Shown: positions 1-9,093 of the stretch, one piece after another | Position numbering within the stretch: position 1 is the first letter of the stretch | How the letters are laid out: every line of letters starts with the position of its first letter | Made by a program: the position numbers and the translations under genes | Notes under the pieces: model-generated | Told to the model about the DNA's origin: nothing | Seen by the model: the letters and a program-made list of their open reading frames with translations, nothing else | Databases searched by the model: none | DNA from: Bacteroides sp. | GTDB taxonomy: Bacteria > Bacteroidota > Bacteroidia > Bacteroidales > Bacteroidaceae | Reading direction: 5' to 3' | NCBI GenBank assembly: GCA_030151885.1 | Contig: JASLCG010000080.1 | Coordinates: 1-40,707, forward strand | DNA: 40,707 nucleotides

Positions 1-65
<65 letters not shown>

Positions 66-68
66 CAT

Positions 69-103
69 AACAAAGAGGTCAACTAGTAGTTGACCTCTTT
101 GTT
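69..103 (+). terminator. Terminator after tRNA-Arg
   Basis: A perfect 16-bp hairpin: 69-84 pairs with 88-103 around a 3-base loop (AGT). It starts four bases after the tRNA discriminator. The left arm carries A-rich sequence, the right arm ends CTCTTTGTT and is followed by GTTT. It probably ends tRNA transcription. Confidence 0.8.
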
Positions 104-385
104 GTTTATGGCTTCTGTTCTAAAACAATCTTCCTAAATAAAGATTCTAGGTCTTTCCTTTCTTTCTCCCTTTTCTATTCGAATCAGGTTTTAGTATTTA
201 ATGTATTAAGAGATCTAAAAACTAAATGATACTTTTAATTTTTAGTGCTCAATAATAGTACTTCTGATATATGAAGATGTCAAATTAGTCTATTTCTGAA
301 TTTTTTCTTTATTTATCAAATTTAATATAATAAATGTTTTAAAATAAATAATAATTTCCCTAAATTAGGCTCATAGAAATTGGTA
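104..385. other. AT-rich intergenic, no feature recognised
   Basis: This stretch lies between the tRNA terminator and the cobalamin riboswitch. It is very AT-rich and has no convincing ORF. The promoter for the riboswitch-controlled receptor operon should lie in its right half, but I could not pick a -7 box with confidence. Confidence 0.5.
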
Positions 386-556
386 ATTCTGATATATTCT
401 TGTCAGAATGCAAGGGAACCTAGTGTGATTCTAGGGCTGTACCTGCAGCTGTAAATCCTCAACTAAAGGTTGTTAGATGCCTACAACACTATATCAATCA
501 TATTGATATGGGAAGTTTTCTAACAAGAGGAGAGCCAGAAGACCTGCCAATGTTAT
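386..556 (+). promoter_or_regulatory. Cobalamin riboswitch 1
   Basis: This leader matches the cobalamin riboswitch core in order. GGGAA at 413-417 is followed by the small stem CCTAG-TGTGATT-CTAGG, then GCTGTACCTGCAGCTGTAA in the position of the conserved GCTG..CCCGC.ACTGTAA strand, then GAGAGCCAGAAGACCTGCC near 529-548, matching the conserved GAGCCAGGAGACCTGCC. A 7-bp inverted repeat (ATTCTGA at 386-392, TCAGAAT at 403-409) lies at its 5' side. The expected role is to reduce expression of the downstream receptor and chelatase-like genes when cobalamin is plentiful. The outer boundaries are approximate. Confidence 0.9.
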
Positions 557-680
557 TTTAGAAACATTAAGCTTCCAGGATTAGAAGTGGTTTTTACTAA
601 CGTAAAGTTAAGTATTCATTTTTGCCGTTTTTGGGACTCAGTGTTTTTATATTGTACAATAGAATAATATAAAAATAGAG

Positions 681-2963
681 ATGATAAAGCTTCGTATGGT
701 TTTGTCTGTATGCATATTATTATTGATGCATACTGCTATGGCGCAGGTTAAAGCTATTAAAGGGAATATAATAGAGTCAGAATCAGGACTTCCTTTAAGT
801 GGTGTTAATGTATATCTTGAAAACACCGCTAAGGGTGTATTATCAAACGACTCTGGGGTTTATATGCTTCATAATATTACGCCTGGAAAGTACACTTTAA
901 AGGCTTCTTTAATGGGTTACTATCCTTATGTTAAGGAGATTGAGCTGTCTAATCAAAATTTAACTATAAATATATCATTAAAAGAGAATCCTAACTATTT
1001 ATCAGAAGTTGTAGTAACAGGAACAGGTACAGAACATTACATTAAAGATGCTCCTGTACAGACTGAGGTGATTACTGGTAAAGCATTGCAAGATTATGCA
1101 GGAAGGGATATGGAAGATATTCTGGGGGGCTTATCAGCATCTTTTAACTTCACTGCAAGCGATATGGGGAGTAATATGCAGCTTAATGGAATGAAAAACG
1201 ACTACATACTTGTATTGCTAGATGGTAGAAGAATGAGCGCAGGAGTAGGTGGTCAAAATGATTTGAATCGTATAAATTTGAGTGAGATAGAGCGCATTGA
1301 AATTGTAAAAGGGGCAGTATCTACATTGTATGGTTCGGATGCAATTGGTGGTGTAATTAATTTTATTACTAAAAAACATGCTAAAAGCATAGTTTACAAC
1401 TCTACAACAAGGGTGGGCGAACATGAAGATTTAAGTAGAAATGAAAATTTATCGCTTAGTAATGGAAGAGTAACATCGGTTACAGGATTGTCTGTTAAGC
1501 ATACACATGGTTGGAGAAATACGACCGAAGAATGGCATGGTAAAAATCTTGTTACCAATAGTGTAACAAAAACAGTTAATAGAAGCTCCAATTTTACATT
1601 GTCCGAACGCTTGAATTACGACTTAACTAAATCTTTGAACTTGTATGCAGATGCATCTTTTTATAGGAAGTGGACTAAGAGACCTATGGGAGAGCCAAAT
1701 TGGAGATTGAATGATTTATACTACCAAAATCAGACATATGGTCTTGGGGCAAAGTATAAGTTGGGTTTAAATCACTATTTAGTTTATGATAGTTCTTTTG
1801 ATCGGTTTGATTATTATTACGACTATAATTCTAGAGAGTACACAGACTATTATGATAAGGAGGGGAACCCTATTGTCTTTATGGAGGGAGATAGGATTTT
1901 ACAGTCTTCCGAAAGAAGATTTATTAATGCTTTAAAAGGTGTGTTTAAAATTAATGAACATAATACCTTAAGTATTGGTATGGAGCATATTTGGGAAAAA
2001 CTGATAGCTCCTTTTAGATTAAGTAATAATAGGGCTGTGGCATACAACCTATCGGCATATGTTCAAAATGAGTTCTTTATAACAGATAGGTTTAATATTA
2101 CGGCGGGTATTCGTTATGGTAAACATAGAGATTTTAGAAATACATTTACACCAAAACTCTCTTTGATGTATAAAATAACTGATGATTTGACGTTGAGGGC
2201 TAACTACTCTCAAGGGTTTAAAGCACCAACAATGAAAGAGTTATACTATCACTACTATGCTACGATAATGAGTAAGTATAAAGCCTACTATGGAAATACC
2301 AATTTAAAAGCCCAACAGTCTAATTACTACTCTTTAAGTGCTGATTATCAGAAAAAATGGGCTAAGCTAAGTGTTACGTTGTACCACAATGCTTTGCGAA
2401 ATATGATTTCGTTACAAAGTACAGAGACATCTTACGAAGATAAGCAGTTGCTTGTAGAGGAGACAATGGTATATGTGAATTTGGCTAAAGCTAGGACATA
2501 TGGTGTAGATTTATCGGGAGATTTTACGTTGCCTTTTAACTTGAAACTAGGTTTAGGTTACAGCTTACTACATGCTAAAGCTCAGCGTACAGACGATGAA
2601 AAGGCAGACGATTATATGAAATGGGTAAATATGAATGCGACATCTAGGCATAGTGGAAATATAAAACTATCGTGGTTTGAAGAGTGGTCTGGATACAGGT
2701 TGGGCATGAGCCTGACAGGGCGTTTGCAGTCTAAGAGGTATTATACATCACATGGCGAGGCTAAAGCGTATCAAGTTTGGAGATTGAATACAACGCATGG
2801 TTTAGTAAATACTAAAGGTGTTAAGTTGGATTTACATATTGGTATAGATAATATTTTTGATTTTGTAGATAGAGAACCATTTGGGCATAATAGAGCTACA
2901 ACATCTCCTGGAAGGAATTACTATGCCTCTTTAATTTTAAAGTTTCAAGGAAAAAAAAGTTAG
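681..2963 (+). CDS. TonB-dependent outer-membrane receptor (corrinoid/metal-tetrapyrrole type, riboswitch-controlled)
   Basis: This 760-residue outer-membrane receptor would take a ligand through the membrane with energy from TonB. It starts with a signal peptide (residues 1-21, ending TAMA before Q22). Next comes a carboxypeptidase-regulatory-like domain of about 85 residues (GNIIESESGLPLSGVNVYLE...), common on Bacteroidetes receptors. The plug follows from about residue 108 (SEVVVTGTG; IVKGAVSTLYGSDAIGGVINFITK), then a beta-barrel. The C-terminus is short and aromatic-rich (YYASLILKF). A cobalamin riboswitch precedes it, and a CbiK-like lipoprotein starts 24 bases after its stop, so an operon is likely. 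The riboswitch argues for a corrinoid or cobalt-linked substrate. The receptor plus chelatase pairing also resembles Porphyromonas IhtA/IhtB, which handle haem. The receptor class is clear; the ligand is inferred. Confidence 0.9.
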   Translation: MIKLRMVLSVCILLLMHTAMAQVKAIKGNIIESESGLPLSGVNVYLENTAKGVLSNDSGVYMLHNITPGKYTLKASLMGYYPYVKEIELSNQNLTINISLKENPNYLSEVVVTGTGTEHYIKDAPVQTEVITGKALQDYAGRDMEDILGGLSASFNFTASDMGSNMQLNGMKNDYILVLLDGRRMSAGVGGQNDLNRINLSEIERIEIVKGAVSTLYGSDAIGGVINFITKKHAKSIVYNSTTRVGEHEDLSRNENLSLSNGRVTSVTGLSVKHTHGWRNTTEEWHGKNLVTNSVTKTVNRSSNFTLSERLNYDLTKSLNLYADASFYRKWTKRPMGEPNWRLNDLYYQNQTYGLGAKYKLGLNHYLVYDSSFDRFDYYYDYNSREYTDYYDKEGNPIVFMEGDRILQSSERRFINALKGVFKINEHNTLSIGMEHIWEKLIAPFRLSNNRAVAYNLSAYVQNEFFITDRFNITAGIRYGKHRDFRNTFTPKLSLMYKITDDLTLRANYSQGFKAPTMKELYYHYYATIMSKYKAYYGNTNLKAQQSNYYSLSADYQKKWAKLSVTLYHNALRNMISLQSTETSYEDKQLLVEETMVYVNLAKARTYGVDLSGDFTLPFNLKLGLGYSLLHAKAQRTDDEKADDYMKWVNMNATSRHSGNIKLSWFEEWSGYRLGMSLTGRLQSKRYYTSHGEAKAYQVWRLNTTHGLVNTKGVKLDLHIGIDNIFDFVDREPFGHNRATTSPGRNYYASLILKFQGKKS

Positions 2964-2987
2964 CAGTTAATTTAAATAATAATTGAT

Positions 2988-4073
2988 ATGAAAAGATTTC
3001 TGACAAATTTATTGGCCATTAGCCTAATGCTTGGCTCTATAACTTTTACATCTTGTTCTAGTAACGATGATGATGGTCCAATTGGGAAGAAACCACACGA
3101 AGTGGCTAAAATTGATAAAAAAAGTGATACAGCTCTATTGCTTTGTTCCTTTGGAAGTACTTACGAACAGCCTCAAAAAACGTATGAAGCAATTATTGCC
3201 GATTATAAAAAGGCTTATCCTAATACAGATATTTATCTTTCATTTACCTCTAAAACTATTGTAAATAGGGTATATGCAAAGATTGGAAAAGAGTTTGTTC
3301 AGCCTAAAATATGGTTGAAAGCAATAAGTGATGCTGGATATGATAAGGTGTATGTACAGTCACTGCATATAATTCCTGGTGAAGAGTATATTGGTTTGAT
3401 GAAGCAAACTGTGTATAAAGACTTTATGGGTGAGAATCCTGATGTATTGGTAGCAAGAGGAGATTGTTTGTTAAAATCGGAAGAGGATATTGATGCAGTA
3501 GCTAATGTACTTTATAAATACTATAAACCACGTTTAGATAAAGGAGAGGTTGTAGTGTTTATGGGGCATGGTAATCCTGATAAGGAATTTGAAGTAGCGA
3601 ACAAGCAGTATACACTATTGGAGCAAAAAATGCAAGAACTAAGTGGTGCCCAAAATATGATTGTTGGAACTGTAGATTGGGGAGATAAAATGTTTGGTCA
3701 TGTTAGAGAGTCTCTTTTAGCTTATGCTAAGGAAGTGGGTAAAGAATCTAAAGATATTACCGTAACCTTAACTCCTTTAATGTCTATTGCTGGAGATCAT
3801 GCTCAAAATGATATGCTAGGTGGACTAGAGGATGGACAGAAAGCCGAAGATGTTAATGCTTATGAAGATGATGAAGACCCAGAGTTTACTTGGATTCTTA
3901 AAATTAAGAAGTTAGGCTTTAATATTAATCCAGATGGAACAACGACCGATAAAGATAAATTTAATGTAAAGGGACTAGCTGATCATCCTGAAATTCGTTC
4001 TATTTGGGTTGAACATATGAAAGAAGCTGTTAAAGAAGCTACTACATGGAACGATTTATTTGAAAATGAGTAA
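2988..4073 (+). CDS. CbiK-family (sirohydrochlorin cobaltochelatase-like) lipoprotein
   Basis: This 361-residue lipoprotein has a signal and lipobox (ITFTSC, Cys23) and a CbiK-type chelatase domain from about residue 46. Family signatures are LLLCSFGSTY near 50-59 and VQSLHIIPGEEY near 123-134. In cytoplasmic CbiK two His and one Glu bind the metal. Here the His residues are H194 (FMGHGNPDKEF) and H271 (AGDHAQND), but the usual GTVEG glutamate is Asp230 (GTVDWGD). The protein is longer than typical CbiK, with an acidic insertion near 280-300 (EDGQKAEDVNAYEDDEDPEF). Export and lipidation put it outside the cytoplasm, so a normal role in cobalt insertion during B12 synthesis is unlikely. A better guess is binding, or removing metal from, a tetrapyrrole for the receptor encoded just upstream. 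Porphyromonas IhtB is the closest known parallel. Confidence 0.85.
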   Translation: MKRFLTNLLAISLMLGSITFTSCSSNDDDGPIGKKPHEVAKIDKKSDTALLLCSFGSTYEQPQKTYEAIIADYKKAYPNTDIYLSFTSKTIVNRVYAKIGKEFVQPKIWLKAISDAGYDKVYVQSLHIIPGEEYIGLMKQTVYKDFMGENPDVLVARGDCLLKSEEDIDAVANVLYKYYKPRLDKGEVVVFMGHGNPDKEFEVANKQYTLLEQKMQELSGAQNMIVGTVDWGDKMFGHVRESLLAYAKEVGKESKDITVTLTPLMSIAGDHAQNDMLGGLEDGQKAEDVNAYEDDEDPEFTWILKIKKLGFNINPDGTTTDKDKFNVKGLADHPEIRSIWVEHMKEAVKEATTWNDLFENE

Positions 4074-4173
4074 ATATCAATATACAAGTCAATTTTATAA
4101 AGTAGTTTATTTGTTTCTATTAAGAGTTTATATAAAATCTTTCTGAGAGATTGCTCTTAATGGTATTTTATGG

Positions 4174-4207
4174 AAAGAGGGTTTGCACGGGAGTGTAGAC
4201 CTTCTTT
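4174..4207 (+). other. 15-bp wobble-rich hairpin with GGGA loop in 3' region
   Basis: On the plus strand 4174-4188 pairs with 4193-4207 over 15 consecutive pairs, three of them G-U. The loop is GGGA, a GNRA-type tetraloop. The wobbles become A-C mismatches on the minus strand, so the structure favours plus-strand RNA. It sits about 100 bases after the cbiK-like stop codon and just before the main terminator. Its function is unknown. Confidence 0.5.
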
Positions 4208-4227
4208 AATCACAGTATGATTATTTA

Positions 4228-4263
4228 AAAAGCTCTTACAAAATAAGTTTTGTAAGAGCTTTT
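4228..4263. terminator. Bidirectional terminator between convergent genes
   Basis: A 16-bp perfect hairpin (4228-4243 with 4248-4263, loop TAAG). It has A-runs on one side and T-runs on the other, so it can end transcription from both the chelatase-like gene (plus) and the GH123-type gene (minus), whose stop is at 4281. Confidence 0.85.
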
Positions 4264-4280
4264 CATTTTTAATAATATAT

Positions 4281-6089
4281 TTACTTTTTGTAAATAGTAT
4301 TTGTTATGTCATTTACGGTCTGTTTAGCTTCTTCTAGCATAACCATATAGTTTGTTTCTGGTTTTGTAGTTGCAAACTGAGCAACAACTTTATTTAATTT
4401 AGTTAGTGCCTCTTGAGCTTTTGCATCACTTCGTTTAGCAAGTTCAGTGCGTAGAATCTTAATCTTTTCGATATCTTGAATTCCTTCGATTAACCTTTCA
4501 AATCTGATAGAGCTTTTTGCTTCTGGGTATATTATATAAGTATCTCCTGCAGGCCAAGTTCTAAATCGTGAATCGATAAGAGGGTTTTCTACCCATGAAT
4601 TGTATGCCCATCGTAATAGTCCATCAAAATCCATAGCAAGAGCATACCATGCACTATAAACGGCTTCTGCTGGTCCAGAGAAAGTAAATGTATTTGGAAA
4701 TGCATCAGAACAGCATATGTAGTATGTTGTTATTAATCCACGTTCTTTACGATCTTGAAGGTCGGCTGGGTCAATGTATGCACCTACTTCAATACTAATA
4801 TCTTTAACAAAAGGGTATTTCTTGTAGCTTTTTTGATTGTCTGCATATGAGATTCCTAATTCAGGAGCCTCTTTTTGTAGCATTTTGATAGTCTCTTCCA
4901 TCTCTTTAGGAGAGCGTTCGTCCATTGCAATGTTAGTGATTTCTAACCAACCTTTTTCTATTAAGTGAGCTTTGAAGTCTTTAAAGAAATGGTGCCAAAT
5001 ATCATTGAATACTTCAGTTCCAGGATCAGCTTTTATATTTATTAAACTGTTAGAATCCTCATCAAAATAGTGTAATTCATTATTCCATGGCACAACAGAG
5101 TAACAGTTAATCATTTTGTCGATACCTAAGTTTAACATAAAGTTAACCCATCTGTCAAAGACGCTATAGTCGTAACTCCATTTACCATCTTTGTGTTTAG
5201 TCCATAAAATCATATCTGCATAGGGGTCGTAGCACTGATTATTCCAAGGATCTTTGTTTAAAGTAGTAGTTATTACTTTTTGCCCAGCATTTGCCAACAT
5301 TTTCATAGGAGCTTTTAAAGCTTCGAAATGAGCATCGCTCCACATCTCAAGTCCTTCGGTTCTTGCTACTGCCGATGGATGCTGCCACAAGTCAAGGTGG
5401 TATCCCCAGTTTTTAGGGGTTGGTAGTGTGGCATGTTGTACATCTAAATCAAGTGTTAGCTTTTGAACATCTTCATTAGTAGCACTTATTTTGAGCTCTG
5501 CTCTGTATGAGCCCGTTGGTGTTTCTCTAGGAATTTCTATTGTAACCCAAATAGGGCGTACTGTTTGTGCCTCAAGATCCATAGTAGTAATTGGATCTAA
5601 CATATCTTGAGAGAGCATTGCATGGTAATCTTCAGGGTTTCTATAACCACATCCTCCTGCAAACTCATCTGTCATTACATATCTAACAAAACTGATTTGT
5701 GCTACATTAGCATCTAATTTATGCCCAGCAGATTGGAAGTTACTAATAGTACATTCAATGTTTCCTAATTGATTCTTTGACCAAACTAAGATTTCTGCGA
5801 AAACTTTTTCGCCTTTCCAGCCCACAAGTTTTTGACTTTTTAAAGGGGTTTGAATATTGGGTTCTTGTGACTTAGGAAACTTGGCATCTGTAGAAACAAA
5901 TGAGCAATTAAGGCCTTCAGATTGTGAACTCCATTCTTCTTCAGGGTTTCGTTCGGGATCTGTTAATTCTGTAAAAGAGCTTTTAATAACTTTCTTCTCG
6001 GTCTTATTCGTTTGGCAACTTGTAAATAAAATACCTGCTACACAGCATATTCCAGCTGTTAATAGCCTAATCTGCTTAGATATGTCCAT
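4281..6089 (-). CDS. GH123-type (DUF4091) glycoside hydrolase lipoprotein
   Basis: This 602-residue lipoprotein (lipobox ILFTSC, Cys25) has the two-part layout of the GH123/DUF4091 family. A beta-sandwich N-terminal domain spans about residues 35-220. A TIM-barrel-like catalytic domain begins near NWGYHLDLWQHPSAVA at 227-242. Known GH123 enzymes release N-acetyl-beta-galactosaminides by a substrate-assisted mechanism that uses an Asp-Glu pair. Here D390-E391 in NIAMDERSPKEM fits that pair. The length is close to that of characterised Bacteroides GH123 enzymes. The gene stands alone, with no SusC/SusD pair beside it. A candidate promoter lies upstream on the minus strand. The family call is firm; substrate specificity is inferred. 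Confidence 0.87.
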   Translation of the reverse strand: MDISKQIRLLTAGICCVAGILFTSCQTNKTEKKVIKSSFTELTDPERNPEEEWSSQSEGLNCSFVSTDAKFPKSQEPNIQTPLKSQKLVGWKGEKVFAEILVWSKNQLGNIECTISNFQSAGHKLDANVAQISFVRYVMTDEFAGGCGYRNPEDYHAMLSQDMLDPITTMDLEAQTVRPIWVTIEIPRETPTGSYRAELKISATNEDVQKLTLDLDVQHATLPTPKNWGYHLDLWQHPSAVARTEGLEMWSDAHFEALKAPMKMLANAGQKVITTTLNKDPWNNQCYDPYADMILWTKHKDGKWSYDYSVFDRWVNFMLNLGIDKMINCYSVVPWNNELHYFDEDSNSLINIKADPGTEVFNDIWHHFFKDFKAHLIEKGWLEITNIAMDERSPKEMEETIKMLQKEAPELGISYADNQKSYKKYPFVKDISIEVGAYIDPADLQDRKERGLITTYYICCSDAFPNTFTFSGPAEAVYSAWYALAMDFDGLLRWAYNSWVENPLIDSRFRTWPAGDTYIIYPEAKSSIRFERLIEGIQDIEKIKILRTELAKRSDAKAQEALTKLNKVVAQFATTKPETNYMVMLEEAKQTVNDITNTIYKK

Positions 6090-6140
6090 TTCGTTTGGCG
6101 TTTTGTATGATTCTAATAAATAATATGTGCTTAATACCTA

Positions 6141-6148
6141 CAAATATA
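6141..6148 (-). promoter_or_regulatory. Candidate -7 promoter box for GH123-type gene
   Basis: On the minus strand this reads TATATTTG, matching the Bacteroidetes -7 consensus TAnnTTTG, about 52 bases upstream of the start codon. No good -33 box was seen. Such motifs are easy to find by chance in AT-rich DNA. Confidence 0.35.
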
Positions 6149-6690
6149 ATTCTATTTATTAGTTATACTAAATACTTCTCTTGAATTGACACACTGTTTT
6201 GATACATATCCCTTTATTTAGGGATATTACTTGTCTATAACTATGTGAATAGTTATTGTTTAAAGAGTGGTTTGTAGGGACTATTTAGTTTGAGTATTAC
6301 TTCTTGTGTGTTGATAATAAAGTAGTTGTAGTTTTGTTGGGTTTGTATTTAAATATATTGCATACGCAACTATTAGTTTGTTATCTGGAGATTACAATAT
6401 TATAAATTGATATATGTCAATTTTATAGTGTTATATAATGGTACAAATTGTTCTAGTTATACCCCTTTCTATAAATGTGTATTTTATAAAACTTTAGGTG
6501 TTAAAACATCTTCATAATCAATGCTTTAAGGAAATATTTCTATAATTATCTAGCTGATTATTAGTTATATATCGTTAATGTATAGCTATATGAGTAGGAA
6601 AAACTTCCTTGTTATTAAATTAATTGCTATTTTTGTGTTTCAATAAAATATGCTTGGAAAGGTGTACTTTTGGAAGTTTACTTTTCAGGT
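6149..6690. other. Long AT-rich region upstream of pflB
   Basis: No ORF is supported here. Possible plus-strand -7 boxes are TAGTTTTG at 6329-6336 and TATTTTTG at 6628-6635, neither with a well-spaced -33 box. The region separates divergent genes (GH123-type, minus; pflB, plus) and probably holds regulatory DNA for both. Confidence 0.4.
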
Positions 6691-6695
6691 AAAAA

Positions 6696-6762
6696 AGTTA
6701 CTTATTTATCACCTGTAGGTAGAGGTGTTACAACTAAAGTCAAAAAGTTGTAAATAGTAACT
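6696..6762 (+). promoter_or_regulatory. Nested inverted repeats upstream of pflB (operator or RNA three-way junction)
   Basis: Three dyads are packed into 67 bases. The outer one is AGTTACT-T-ATTT (6696-6707) with AAATAGTAACT (6752-6762), 11 pairs with one bulge. Inside it lie CACCT/AGGTG (6710-6714 and 6723-6727) and TTACAAC-N12-GTTGTAA (6728-6734 and 6747-6753). As RNA this would fold as a three-way junction. As DNA the last dyad looks like a dimer-binding operator. A candidate -7 box starts four bases later. I cannot decide between the two readings from one sequence. Confidence 0.45.
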
Positions 6763-6765
6763 ATT

Positions 6766-6773
6766 TAGTTTTG
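6766..6773 (+). promoter_or_regulatory. Candidate -7 promoter box for pflB
   Basis: TAGTTTTG fits TAnnTTTG. Transcription would start near 6780 and leave a 70-base AT-rich leader before the ATG at 6852. The TTG at 6748-6750 is closer than the usual -33 spacing. If this promoter is used, the inverted repeats at 6696-6762 cover its upstream half and would act as an operator. Confidence 0.4.
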
Positions 6774-6851
6774 AGATATATAATCAATAGGGCTGTTTGA
6801 AAAAAAACATTTTGCAGTTCTTCAATTAATTTAAATAATTTATTTATACAT

Positions 6852-9080
6852 ATGGAAGCATATGCAGGTTTTAAGTCAGGAAAATGGTTGGACGAAATCA
6901 ATGTAAATGATTTTATCCACCAAAACTACACAGAGTACACTGGCGATGAATCGTTTCTAGCTGGGCCAACAGAAGCAACTAATAAGTTGTGGGATAAGCT
7001 TAGCGAAATGTTTAAGGTAGAAAAAGAAAAAGGTGTTTATGATGCAGAAACTCGTATTCCATCTCAAGTAGATGCTTACGGTGCTGGATATATCATTGAA
7101 GGTCTTGAAAAAATTGTAGGTTTACAAACTGATGCTCCTCTTAAAAGAGCCATTTTCCCAAATGGTGGTTTAAGAATGGTTAAGCAAAGTTTAGCAGAAT
7201 ATGGTTATGAGCTTGACCCTGTTACTGAGGAGTTCTATACAAAACATAGAAAAACTCATAATGATGGTGTTTTTGCTGCTTATACTGCTAGTATTCGTAA
7301 AGCTAGAAGTAATGCCATTATTACAGGTCTTCCAGATGCTTATGGTCGTGGCCGTATTATTGGTGATTACCGTCGTGTAGCACTTTATGGTGTTGATAAG
7401 CTTATTGAACAACGTAAAGCTCACTTTAACAACTGGGATCCAACAGAGTTAGATCAAGATGATATTCGTAACCGTGAAGAGTTATCAGACCAAATTAATG
7501 CACTAAAAGCCCTTAAGAAAATGGCTGCTGCATATGGCTTTGATATTTCTAATCCAGCAAAAACAGCTCAAGAAGCTATTCAGTGGACTTATTTTGCTTA
7601 CCTAGGTGCTATTAAAGATCAAAATGGTGCAGCAATGAGTCTAGGACGTGTATCTACATTCCTAGATATCTACATTGAAAGAGACTTGAAAGCTGGTATT
7701 ATAACAGAAGAGGAAGCTCAAGAAATGATGGACCACTTCGTAATGAAGTTAAGAATTGTTCGTTTCTTACGTACTCCAGAGTATGATGAGCTATTTTCTG
7801 GTGATCCAGTTTGGGTTACAGAATCTGTTGGTGGTATTGGTAAAGATGGAAAATCACTAGTTACTAAAAACAGTTTCCGTTTACTACACACTCTTTATAA
7901 CTTAGGAGCATCTCCAGAGCCAAACTTAACTGTTCTGTGGAGTGAAGATCTTCCTGAAAACTGGAAAAGATATTGTGCGAAAGTATCTATTGATACTTCT
8001 TCTCTACAATATGAGAATGACGACTTAATGCGTCCACAATTAGGTAATGACTATGGTATTGCTTGTTGTGTATCTCCAATGGAAATTGGTAAACAAATGC
8101 AATTCTTTGGTGCTCGTGCCAATCTTCCTAAAGCACTTCTTTATACAATTAACGGTGGTAAAGATGAGCGTACTAAAGTACAAGTAACTCCTGAAACTTT
8201 TGAAAAAGTAACTTCTGAATATCTAGAATTCGATGAAGTATGGAATAAGTTTGACAAAATGCTTGACTGGATTGCTGAAACATATGTTAAAGCATTGAAT
8301 GTTATTCACTACATGCACGATAAATATTCTTACGAAGCGTTAGAAATGGCTCTTCATGATTTTGATGTTCGTCGTACACAAGCATTTGGTATAGCTGGTA
8401 TATCAATTGTTGCAGACTCTTTTGCTGCAATGAAATATGGTAAAGTACGTGTAATACGTGACGAAAATGGCGATGCTGTTGATTATGTTGTAGAGAAAGA
8501 ATATGTACCATACGGTAACAATGATGATAATACAGACAAAATAGCTGTAGAAATTGTTGAGAAGTTCATGAATAAGATTCGTTCTCATAAGATGTATAGA
8601 GATGCTATTCCAACACAATCAATTCTTACTATTACTTCGAACGTTGTTTATGGTAAGAAAACTGGTAACACTCCTGATGGACGTCGTGCTGGAGAACCAT
8701 TTGGTCCTGGTGCAAACCCAATGCACGGACGTGATACAAAAGGAGCTGTAGCTTCTCTTGCTTCAGTAGCAAAGTTACCATTTGAACATGCTAACGATGG
8801 TATTTCTTATACGTTTGCTATTACTCCTGCTACGCTAGGACAAAACGAAGACGAAAAGAAAGATAATCTAGTAAGCTTAATGGATGGTTATTTCCACCAA
8901 ACAGGTCAACATTTAAATGTTAATGTGTTTGATCGTAGTCTATTGGAAGATGCAATGGAGCACCCTGAAAAATATCCACAGTTAACTATTCGTGTTTCTG
9001 GATATGCTGTGAACTTTGTGAAGTTAACTAGAGAACAACAATTAGACGTAATTAATAGAACAATTACAACTAAATTCTAA
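6852..9080 (+). CDS. pflB: Formate C-acetyltransferase (pyruvate formate-lyase)
   Basis: This 742-residue glycyl radical enzyme converts pyruvate and CoA to acetyl-CoA and formate in anaerobic sugar fermentation. The active-site Cys pair is C405-C406 (GIACCVSPMEIG). The glycyl radical site is G717 in RVSGYAVNFVKL, near the C-terminus. The PFL signature NNDDNTDKIAV and the C-terminal glycine-radical domain are present, and the length is close to E. coli PflB (about 760). The start ATG follows an A/T-rich leader typical of Bacteroidetes. The activating enzyme gene follows after 111 bases containing a strong hairpin. Codon usage appears more optimised here than in many neighbours (frequent GGT, CGT), as expected for an abundant enzyme. 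Confidence 0.97.
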   Translation: MEAYAGFKSGKWLDEINVNDFIHQNYTEYTGDESFLAGPTEATNKLWDKLSEMFKVEKEKGVYDAETRIPSQVDAYGAGYIIEGLEKIVGLQTDAPLKRAIFPNGGLRMVKQSLAEYGYELDPVTEEFYTKHRKTHNDGVFAAYTASIRKARSNAIITGLPDAYGRGRIIGDYRRVALYGVDKLIEQRKAHFNNWDPTELDQDDIRNREELSDQINALKALKKMAAAYGFDISNPAKTAQEAIQWTYFAYLGAIKDQNGAAMSLGRVSTFLDIYIERDLKAGIITEEEAQEMMDHFVMKLRIVRFLRTPEYDELFSGDPVWVTESVGGIGKDGKSLVTKNSFRLLHTLYNLGASPEPNLTVLWSEDLPENWKRYCAKVSIDTSSLQYENDDLMRPQLGNDYGIACCVSPMEIGKQMQFFGARANLPKALLYTINGGKDERTKVQVTPETFEKVTSEYLEFDEVWNKFDKMLDWIAETYVKALNVIHYMHDKYSYEALEMALHDFDVRRTQAFGIAGISIVADSFAAMKYGKVRVIRDENGDAVDYVVEKEYVPYGNNDDNTDKIAVEIVEKFMNKIRSHKMYRDAIPTQSILTITSNVVYGKKTGNTPDGRRAGEPFGPGANPMHGRDTKGAVASLASVAKLPFEHANDGISYTFAITPATLGQNEDEKKDNLVSLMDGYFHQTGQHLNVNVFDRSLLEDAMEHPEKYPQLTIRVSGYAVNFVKLTREQQLDVINRTITTKF

Positions 9081-9093
9081 TTGATATAAAAAT

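Noticed and set aside
6628..6635. TATTTTTG as the main pflB promoter
   Set aside because: The nearest TTG lies only 16 bases upstream and the box is over 200 bases from the ATG; the box at 6766 is closer. Kept only as an alternative.
7191..7424. Minus-strand ORF inside pflB
   Set aside because: It is an antisense shadow of a highly conserved enzyme gene; its composition is low-complexity Ser/Thr/Asn.
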